64,000 bases of DNA from Paralithodes platypus (lineage: Eukaryota > Arthropoda > Malacostraca > Decapoda > Lithodidae): assembly GCA_032716605.1 (NCBI GenBank), contig CM064530.1:5945458-6009457 (forward strand), read 5' to 3'. The translations under genes and the position numbers were made by a program. Positions within the stretch are counted from its first letter, which is position 1, and each line of letters begins with the position of its first letter. The notes beneath the pieces were generated by a model, which was not told the origin of the DNA, made no database searches, and saw only the letters and a program-made list of their open reading frames with translations. Shown here in pieces: positions 1 to 10,000 of this stretch.

Positions 1-224
1 AAGTGTTATTTCCACATAGCGATTTTGATTAGTTCCTTTGCGTTTATCTTGTGTATTCCCAGTTTTGGTTTGTTTATTTGCAAGTATAATTATACTCAGG
101 CACATACCCACAAGCTGGGGGTGGCCGACTCAAGACAGAGCCAGAATAGGGACAACACAAAAACAAAAATGAAAAAACTCGCACACATCTAGGTCACCCA
201 GGAGAAGACCCAAAGATTATAATA
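1..224 (+). repeat. Dispersed repeat ('GGGGTGGCCGACTC' family)
   Basis: Bases 1-90 match copies at 48915-49030 and 50395-50525. Bases 90-224 (CAGGCACATA, then GGGGTGGCCGACTCAAGACA, then CATCTAGGTCACCCAGGAGA) match 54760-54990 and partly 42590-42650 and 51660-51800. No coding capacity is evident. Confidence 0.6.
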
Positions 225-460
225 AAAGATAAATATACTATCTATCGATTACTTGACGCTTTGATCCTTGAGGGGGTGGCCACAAATGAATAGCTTCCAT
301 GTTCCTCTGTCAACTGTCAGCCGGCACCCCTCCTCTTACCCAACAACACTTTCACTCACATGCCTCTCAACTCCATCCTTCAACCTCACTCTCGGTCTCC
401 CTCTATGACCATCCACCTTACATTCATATACCATACTCTTTTAGTCATTCTCTCACTCAC
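225..460 (-). mobile_element. LINE 3'-end fragment with GATA-type tail, copy 1
   Basis: Diverged copy of the family best preserved at 9800-10226. It keeps the 3' coding end (a GHP block before the stop) and the short TATC/GATA tail at 228-236. It is 5'-truncated, and no ORF of length remains. The ORF at 299-508 on the other strand is a shadow. Confidence 0.6.
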
Positions 461-532
461 TACACTAATTACATTGATATTTTTGTCACCAACCATTTTT
501 ACTTCTAAACTGAATTAAATAAATCAACAAAT

Positions 533-725
533 ACACGTGGCACTCCAAGGACTCGAACCTAGGATACTCACACCGAAATTCTGCGCATTTATGCATTACT
601 ATTATCAACTACAGTACAGTAAAAATATATACAAAATGTCTTATGTGGCACTCCAAGGACTCGAACCTAGGATATTCACACCGAAATTCTGCGCATTTTT
701 GCATTACTATTATCAACTACAGTAA
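533..725 (-). repeat. Two tandem tRNA-like SINE fragments
   Basis: Two copies, about 107 bp apart, of a unit that on the minus strand contains the B box GGTTCGAGTCC followed by TTGGAGTGCCAC. The same family occurs at 41217-41275, 55583-55665, 61205-61310 and 61550-61650. The + strand ORF at 537-725 reads the repeat twice and is not a gene. Confidence 0.6.
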
Positions 726-757
726 AAATATATACAAATTGTCTTATGTGAGAAAAG

Positions 758-979
758 TTTTGAATAGGCCTAACGAATGTGAAGTAACGGTCTGGCACTC
801 ACAAGCTTTTGAATAACTAATGTGAAGTAATGGTCTGGCACTCACAAGCTTTTGAATAACTAATGTGAAGTAACAGTCTGGCACTCACAAGCTTTTGAAT
901 AACTAATGTGAAGTAACGGTCTGGCACTCACAAGCTTTTGAATAACTAATGTGAAGTAACGGTCTGGCACTCACAAGCT
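758..979 (-). repeat. 43-bp tandem array that duplicates a splice donor (five copies)
   Basis: Five units, four at an exact 43-bp spacing. Read on the minus strand, each carries AGCTTGTGAGTGCC, which is the last bases of DNAJC2 exon 3 plus its 5' splice site. The GTGAGT motifs end at 974, 931, 888, 845 and 802. The unit nearest the exon is the true boundary; the other four lie in intron 3. Confidence 0.9.
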
Positions 980-1050
980 TTCTTAATGTCGTCGTCGGAG
1001 GCCTTGTAGCGGTACTTCTTGAGGCCCAGCACGGCATAGTGATCTTGGTC
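975..1050 (-). CDS. DNAJC2: DNAJC2 coding exon 3 (start of J domain)
   Basis: 76 nt encoding DQDHYAVLGLKK and RYKASDDDIKKA, i.e. helix I and the start of helix II of the J domain. The acceptor is TTGTTCCAG. The donor GCTT/GTGAGT lies at 974 and forms the last unit of a 43-bp tandem array. Reading through the donor reaches an in-frame TAG after ten codons, so correct splicing matters here. Confidence 0.88.
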
Positions 1051-4000
1051 CTGGAACAAGATATACAAAGTTAGTGTGTTGGTGGTGTAATGGTTTAGGT
1101 GCTTATGTAGTGTTCCGAGTTCAAATCCCGGGAGAACCATATGCTTTGATTAGTTTATTCAAGTACATTGGAGTTTGTAATTGATCTATCTATCTATTGC
1201 CTGACGCCGTGATCCCCGAAGGGGTGGCCACGAACGAACCGCCCCCATGCACCTCTGTCCCCAGTCAGTCGACGCCCCTCCCCCCAACCAGCACCGCCTT
1301 CGTTCATGTACTTCCTCACTCCATCCTTCCACCTCTCATTCGGTCTACCTCTCCCTCTCTGTCCCTCCACCTCGCTCTCATACACCCTCTTAGTCATTCT
1401 CTCGCATTGATGATTAATGTTAAGAACAGGGTGTTACTTATTACTACAATTAACCTAGTCATTACCGGTCACATCTTTTTATTATATTCTAGCAACTGTT
1501 AAACAATTTTATTCAGGTTAGGAAGGATGTCTATCAATTAAAAGGCTACAAACTATCTTAATTAATCCTTTTGGCTATCACATAGCCTTCCTAAGCTTCA
1601 TGAAATTGTCTAAATGCAGCTGAATTAATAAAAAAAATCGTCACCGGTACTGAAAAATACTAACTCTCTCGGGCAAACAGATACGATTTGAGTCAAATGG
1701 AGGTTTAGTCCAAAGTGTACACAAATGCAAATTGAGTCCAAATAAGTTAGAAACTGTGTGAACAAAACTAAGGACGCAATCTGCCTCCAAATAAGTTAGA
1801 AACTGTGTGAACAAAACTAAGGATGCAATCTGCCTCCAATTTTCACTACAAAAGGCAATAGATGCCAATAAATTAGGAAAACTACTAACTACTGTAGTGG
1901 CAACGCAGCATGAAGTTATGTCACGCTGTAGAGAAAATCAATACCGAGTTGAGTTTTCAGTGTGTGGTGAGCAGTGAAGCGGGCAAATATGCTGCGCTTG
2001 CTTAACCCTCCAGCCCCGGCTATGTATTATATATATATTCCCCGAAACCCGGGTGTTTTGGCCGAAAAACGTCTAGGCTAGGCTACCGTATATTTGTTAA
2101 TCTGACTGCTTCCCGCATTCCCGCGCATCCCCAAGCGTAGCTGTGTTATTTACCTGTAGAATGGCGTTAAGTAGAGCTCTCTAAGTCAACTGGTTGAGTT
2201 GTGATGATGATTTCATTGGAGATAACTTTATGGCAAAAACAGACACTTTACACTACTTTTCGATACTTAACAACAACATACAGGCACACACGAACAAGCG
2301 ACGCTCTCCTTCTTGTGGCCGGAGATGCGGGGCGTCGGTCCAGCCGGCTGTTGTTTACATGCGTCGGACCGACGCCTCACACACGAAGCTCACAGGCTTT
2401 CAACCACTGGGTGTTCAAGAGCCCTTCTGGGTACCTGTTTTATGCTTTTTTATGGGCGTTCAAGAGCCCTTCCGTGTTGTAGGGGTTAAACATGGACGAT
2501 AAGTGCGTCTGGAAAACTAGCTGTGACTGGTAAGTACTGTACAGTCGACCCTCGATTTAACGGACTAATAGGGGGGAGACGGTGTCCGTAGCTGGAAAAA
2601 GTCCGTAGCTGGAAAATTGCCTTCGGACTTCGCCGATTTAGCCCTAATATGCCTCGAAAATTAAGATTTTTAACTTTCAGGATGTTTTTATGTCTTTCCT
2701 TACATATTGCACATAAAAATAAAGGTTTTTTAATAAATTTTTTCTTTCATTACCGAGATAAACAAATAAAAAACATAGAAATACCTGTACAGGGGTTTGC
2801 CGGGAAACTGGTGCGCTGCGCCAGCCAATTACCGGACAATTTTTCGAGCTACGGACTTTGTCCGTTGCTGGGTCCGTTGTCCGGCTACAGACAGAGTCCG
2901 TTAAATCCGAAATCCGTTGTATCGGGGCCCGTTAAATCGAGGGTCGACTGTATAAGTAAAATCCATTATGATGATGTGTGTTTGTGTTATACAGTACAAG
3001 TGATTCTTTTCCGTATACCTATATATATACTGTATACAGATAATACAGTATATATATTAAGTACAGTACATACTGTGATTCCTTCTCCAGTCATTAGCCA
3101 GTGTATGATATTTATAATCCAACTAAAATTGAATACGTATCCCCCAAACTAACCTTCCAGTCGGCCGGGTTGAGGGAACGGAGGTAGTGAATGTCGTCCA
3201 CGATCTCCACCTCCGGCTCCTCCTCTATATCGCTCTCCTCGGAACCACTGTCACCGGCGGAAGACACCAGGTGGCCTCGCAGTCTTCGGGCCTCGTACGC
3301 ATGGTACCATCGCCCCACTGGCTCTACTTCCACCTGTATCAGCGCTGCCAAAATAAAAAAGGGTTATACAGGTATCTATACAGTACAGTATTCTAAAACA
3401 CAGTACCGTGAACTGACCTAGCTTCGGACAGGGGCTATACTTCGGACATTTCTGGATAAAAGTATGTAAGTTCCTAAAAAAGGTGCCTCTTCAGATCCAT
3501 CAAACTACAGACCAATAGCTATAACTTCCACTCTTGGCAAAGTTTTTGAAATTATATTAAATAATCACATAATTAAGCATCTGGAGAATAATAAATTAAT
3601 CAGTGATAGGCAATATGGTTTTAGACGATGTCGATCAACTGCAGACATTCTTTGCCTTCTTACGCATCAAATCAACCAAGCTACAGACCAACATGGTGAA
3701 ACACATACAATAGCACTGGATATATCAAAAGCATTTGATAGAGTCTGGCATCAATCCTTATTGTCGAAGATGTCACACTACGGCCTTGCATCATTAGTTC
3801 CACTAATTTCTTCTTATCTTCATAACAGAAAAATACGTGTAATGGTAGATGGCCTTTATTCTCAATTTCACTCAATAAATGCTGGTGTTCCCCAGGGATC
3901 AGTTTTGGCCCCAACTCTGTTCCTCATTCATATCAATGATCTCATATCTACCACTCATAATCCAATACATTCCTACGCAGATGACTCAACACTCCACAGT

Positions 4001-7000
4001 TCCTTCACATTTACCAATTCTTTCACCCAACCCGATCTTATAAATTCAAAAATAAACACTGCAATTTCTCTGAACCAGGACCTTTCTAGAATTAATGAAT
4101 GGGGACAAGAGAATCTAGTTTCCTTTAATGCACAGAAAACCAAGTACATTCAATTTTCTAACCGACAGAATCTCACTGACTCCCATATATTTTTTAATGA
4201 TGTAAATATTCCCACTTCCCCTAGTATTGACATTCTCGGTGTAACATTAACTACTAACTTGAGCTGGACACATTATGTTAGAAGCATTGCTAAGAATGCC
4301 TCTAAAAAACTGGGACTCCTGTACAGAGTTCGAGAATTCTTCACTGACGAGCAGTTGGCCGTAATATATAAAAGTCATGTGCGCTCTCAGATGGATTACT
4401 GTTCACCTCTGTGGGGTGGAAGTGGAGTGGTTGCATTGAGGCAGTTGGACAAAATTCAAAATAAAGCTATTAGATTAATCAATAACCCTGCAATCACACA
4501 GGACCTTCCTACATTAGCCATACGAAGAAACGTTGCATCCCTTGCATTATTCTACAGATATTTTCACAGCAATTGTTCCGAGGAACTTGCTTCAATTGTG
4601 CCGCCTCTCCACATCTTTCCCCGTAGAACTAGGGCAGCTGAGAGCGCCCATGAATTTACACTTTCTCCTCCACAATGCAGAACTTCTGCTTATCAGAATT
4701 CATTTATCCCCAGAGCTACTACTCTTTGGAATTCACTTCCCTCGAATTGCTTTCCACAAACTTACAATCAACAAATGTTTAAATCCAGTTGTTACAAACA
4801 TTTTATGAATGGAGGATGCCTTTAGGCACATGGACCTTTTTGTTTTATCTGTGTTTTTCCTTCCTCCATTCATTGTCTCTTAAAAAAAAAAAAAAAAAAA
4901 AAAAGCTACAGTTATGGAAAAATGACTCTGAATTTTGGAAGAACACCGCAGACATATTTGTTTTTCCATAACATCATGTATTTATCCCATAACTGTGGTT
5001 CATTGTATATTTTTTCTAGAGTGTCCGAAGTGATCTCCCCCTCCGAAGTTACGTCATGTTACCAATATTGTATTCTAATGCACCCGTATTACTTAAATGA
5101 TTTGGTTATATTTGTACAAAAAAAAATATGTATTACTGTATGTGTATGAAGGAGACAAAAGTCTGTAACGAGTGTCTCCTCCAGAGTCAAAAGAGTGACA
5201 GAGAGCCAAATTCAAGAAACGTTGTGGTCAAAGTGCTTGGACACACAAAGTTTAAAGCAGTTTAAGTTATAGGATGAAGGAAAGATTGATTGAGGGAGAG
5301 AGTTCCAGAGTTCACTAGTTGAGTAGAAGAAAAACTGAGAAAATTTGACAATTTTTGGATTGGAGAGTTCGACAGAATAGGAGTGGGACTGTGTTTAAAG
5401 GTGGGTGCCTCACACTCGCCGCAAGGGAGGGGATTTGAACTGAGAGCTCTGAAGAACACTGGTTGTTGTAATAGCGATATAAGAGTGAAAGAGATCCAAC
5501 ATTGCGGCGTGTAGAAAGAGATTGTAGGGAACTAGTAAGAGGAAGTGAGTTGATGAGGCTAAATGCTGTTGACTCTACTCTTTCGAGGAGTGCGGTACGG
5601 GTGGAACCTCCCCACACATGCGAACAATACCAGTACTTGATACATGGGCATAGTGCCCCAATACATACATACATACATACATACATACATACATAAAATG
5701 TTAAGACCGAGTGCTCCACACATACAGTATGTGAAGTTTCAGTCTCTTGTCCTAATGGCGGCGTTCCAGGCTGCCCTGTTAAGGGCTGCTTCACTTGTCA
5801 AGTTTTTGGATTCAAGATCGGCACGTATAGTCCGATCCTAGGTCTTCTTCAGTCCACCCCTTGGTGCAGCTCCCTCCACAATCAAAGACCTGCATCTTTA
5901 CACCCAATTTTGTTCATCCATGTGCCCATACCATCCCAGTCTACTTGTACGCATCTCGTCGCTAATACTCTTTAGACTATATCTAAGCGTCTCCTCAGCT
6001 CATCATTTGTTATTCTATCCTGCAGTTTGGCCCCACACATCCATCTCACCATTCTCATCTCATTGAGAACAAGAAGCTGTGCGGAGATGAAGAACCAACG
6101 GAGAAGGCTGAGCACATCTAACTTTTGGGAAGCTGTTTTAGCAAGAGTGGTAATGGTATCTTTCCAAGAAAGGTTGGATGACAAAGATACGCCAAGAATA
6201 TTGAGAGAATATGAAGGGTCGATTTGTGTAGTGTATAAGAGTAATTGATAGTCTTGTAGAGGATTGCGATGGGTTGACATAGGGAGAAATGGGTCTTGGA
6301 AGCATTGAAAGTGACTAGGTTTTCTCTGCCCCAATCAGAAATAATTGATAGATCAGAAGATAGGCGTTCTATGGCCTCGTCACATGACTTTTGGAGTGAT
6401 TGCATACTGTACTGTACTGGGTTGTTGTGAAAAAGTAGTTAAATAGTGTAAGGTAGAGTCATCAGCATATGACTGAATGGGACTAGATGTACAGTTAAGG
6501 AGATCATTAATTAATATTAAATAGAGAACTGGAGACAGGACAGAACCCTGAGGAACACCAGAGTTGATAGGTTGAGGAAGTGAGCAATGGCCGTCTACAT
6601 CTGCAGCTATGGAACGGTCAGAAAGGAAATTAGAGACAAAGGGACTTGCACCCTGATTTTCCATGTTTTTTCACAAGATTTTTAGAAATGACTATTGTCA
6701 TTGTTTAAGTTATAACTTCACCGTGGGAGAAACACTACATAACCCCATTGCTTCAAGAATATTCAGACCCCCCCACCCCATCCCTCTCCCAATAGTGGGG
6801 AGGACTATGAAGATCTATGAAATGTGGGGTTAAATCATATATACTTTTTTTTTTAAAAGACATATATACTGTATCGTAGTAATACATGAATAAATAACCT
6901 AACCTAACCTAGTGTTCTAAGGGCCACACCCCGCTGATTAAGCGAACCCAACCAACATAACCTTATCTTATTCAGATACTGTCACTACGGGTCTCCCTCA

Positions 7001-10000
7001 CTATCCGAAGCCCTAATTTACGATATTATTATAAGTTCTTAGGTGTTTGTGTTTGGGTTATGGCTGGTCCGAGAACGTATCCCCATTTACCCCAATAATT
7101 TTTGGGTTCGTTATACAATTTTTCTCTTTAAGATCGGGTTTTTAGGAACGTAACCCAATCGTAAATCGAGGGAGACCTGCACCCATTTCACTGCCACATG
7201 TACTGCACTTCGGTGATGACAATAGGAGTTTATGGAGTTTTAACTATTTTTATACCACATTTTTTTTTTATTTGAAGATAAATATGGAATCTATATGCTC
7301 TAAAGATTATATGAAAATTTATTTTAACCCTCAGCAAAACCAAATACAAATTTACGGCACTGAAATGTCTTTTTGGTAAATAGGTTGCCAATACTCTACT
7401 ACAGACAGCACCGATTTGTATACCGGCCACTAGGAACACTTACTACCTGGTAGGTAATAGTTAGTATTGTATCCCACGTACTGGGTACTATTAACATATA
7501 CTAAGTGTTAGGTGAGGGTTAATCTTGTATCCCATGTACTGGGTACTATGAACACATACTAGGTGTTAGGTGAGGGTTAGTCTTGTAGCCCATGTACAGT
7601 ACTGGGTCTAGGTTAGGTTACCGTAGGTTGTTTGGTTAGGTTAATGACAAGGGATCGGGTAGTAGGTAAGGAATAAGCTAGGTACTAGGAACACTTACTA
7701 CCTGGTTGGTAAGGGTTAGTATAAGTTTGCCAAAACTTGGCTCGGGTATTCCAAATTTTCGGTTTATGGGTTTCAAAATACCCTAATGAAAACTTGAGCC
7801 AGGTTTTGTTTCAATACCTTATTATAGCCTTGTTTATGCCTTTTACCCCGCAATTTCCCTGATCTTCATAGCCCTCCCATCTATCGAGGGGTGTGTCTTA
7901 ACCGATCGAAAATGGGGAAATAGGTTTTCCCGAGATTTCTAATTAATTACAAACACTAGGCCTATATTTTGATGCAAATGAACAAAATACAGGAAAGATT
8001 AGAGTCCGGGCATTACGGCGTACGGTCATCATGTTTACATAGGCCTAGGTCGATCGCCGCGGTTAAGTTCCCGTCTATTAAGACGGCAATTTTTTCGGTT
8101 ATTTGCCCCCTGCTGGCAGGGGGCAAATAACGATACAGTATATATGATTTAACCCCACATTTCATAGATCTTCATAGTCCTCCCCACTATTGGGAGAGGG
8201 ATGGGGTGGGGGGGTCTGAATATTCTTGGAGCAATGGGGTTATGTAGTGTTTCTCCCACGGTGAAGTTATAACTTAAACAATGACAATAGTCATTTCTAA
8301 AAATCTTGTGAAAAAACATGGAAAATCAGGGTGCAAGTTCCTTTGTCTCTAATTTCCTTTCTGACCGTTCCATAGCTGCAGATGTAGACGACCATTGCTC
8401 ACTTCCTCAACCTATCAACTCTGGTGTTCCTCAGGGTTCTGTCCTGTCTCCAGTTCTCTATCTAATATTAATTAATGATCTCCTTAACTGTACATCTAGT
8501 CCCATTCAGTCATATGCTGATGACTCTACCTTACACTATTTAACTACTTTTTCACAACAACCCAGTACAGTACAGTATGCAATCACTCCAAAAGTCATGT
8601 GACGAGGCCATAGAACGCCTATCTTCTGATCTATCAATTATTTCTGATTGGGGCAGAGAAAACCTAGTCACTTTCAATGCTTCCAAGTATAAGCGTTCGA
8701 AACAAGGCAAACAGGATTCTCGGGTTAATCTCTAGGAGTGTGAGTAACAGAACTGCTGATGTTATCTTAAAACTTTACTTGTCATTAGTGAGACCCCATA
8801 TGGATTATGATGTTCAATTTTGGTGTCCTTATTACAGAATGGACATAGATTCATTGGAGAGAGTACAACGTAGAATGACAAAAATTATCCATAATATTAG
8901 AAATCTTCCGTATAAAGAAAGGTTGAAGAAATTAGGCTTACATTCGTTAGAGAGACGCAGAGTTAGAGGGGATATGATAGAGGTGTTCAAGTGAGTTAGT
9001 GGGATTAACAAAGGGGACATGACAAATGTACTAAAGCTCAGTGATAGCGAAAGAACAACTCGTACCAATGGTTTCAAATTAGATAAATTTCGTTTCAGAA
9101 AAGATATAGGCAAATATTGGTTTGGTAACAGAGTTGTATATGGATGGAATGGACTACCAAGTGCTATAGTGGGATTAAAAACGGTAGGGAGCTTTAAGAT
9201 AAAATTGGATAAGCATATGGACGAGAAAGGTTGGGTGTGAAGGGGGATCAGCCGGGTTGGGCCAATCAGCGCTCTGCAGACCCCGTAATCCTGCGTTAAT
9301 CTCTAACCATTTTGGTAAGATGATCCTCAGGGTATTAGAGTGTTGAGCCTATAATTGGGGTTGTGTGGGACAGGGATCTGCCTTGCTTAGGCCAATCGGC
9401 TTTCTGCAGACTCCCATTTTCTTATGTTCTTACCGCAGGACTTACCTCTGACCGGGTATAGGCTATCCTAGTGTTTACTATACCCCTTTGAAAGGACATT
9501 AGCCTTACCTAACCTATCCTAGTATTATGGGTGGGGACTGCCGCCCCGACACCCCCGCTGTTTGACATCTTTGACTTAGATTTTTGGTGTATTTGTCTGT
9601 GAAGTGGGTATTTTTTCAATTTGTCGATAACGAAAATCCTCCATGCTGACTAGGCTAGGCCTATATGGAGAAAAATATGGTGAATCTATTGGTGCCTATT
9701 TTCCCTAACAAATTGTTTCTCATAACGCTGCAGTAAGCCTAGGCTAGTGTCGTTTAAAATAGCCTAACCAAAATTATTTTCCCACAGTGGATTATACATG
9801 AGTAACCTACGTTGGTTGAGAGACTCAGACCAAGAGTGAGAGCAGTGTAAATGAATTACTTAAGGAGTGCGTGCGGAGTTACATGGAGGGATAGACAGAC
9901 TAATGAGGAAGTAAGAAGGAGGTGTGGTGTGGAGGTAGATGTGCTGGAAAGTGTGAAAAGGAACAACTTGAGATGGTTCGGCCATATGGAACGTATGGAA

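Noticed and set aside
758..979. CRISPR-like array of five regular repeats
   Set aside because: Units are directly contiguous with no spacers, and they derive from an exon-intron boundary in a eukaryotic gene.
2491..2540. ATGGACGATAAGTGCGTCTGG ending in CTGGTAAGT as a possible mini-exon
   Set aside because: Lies between two transposable elements with no partner exon in phase and no family match.
3761..4825. 354-aa ORF as a host gene
   Set aside because: It is the RT/thumb part of a 5'-truncated LINE with poly(A) tail.
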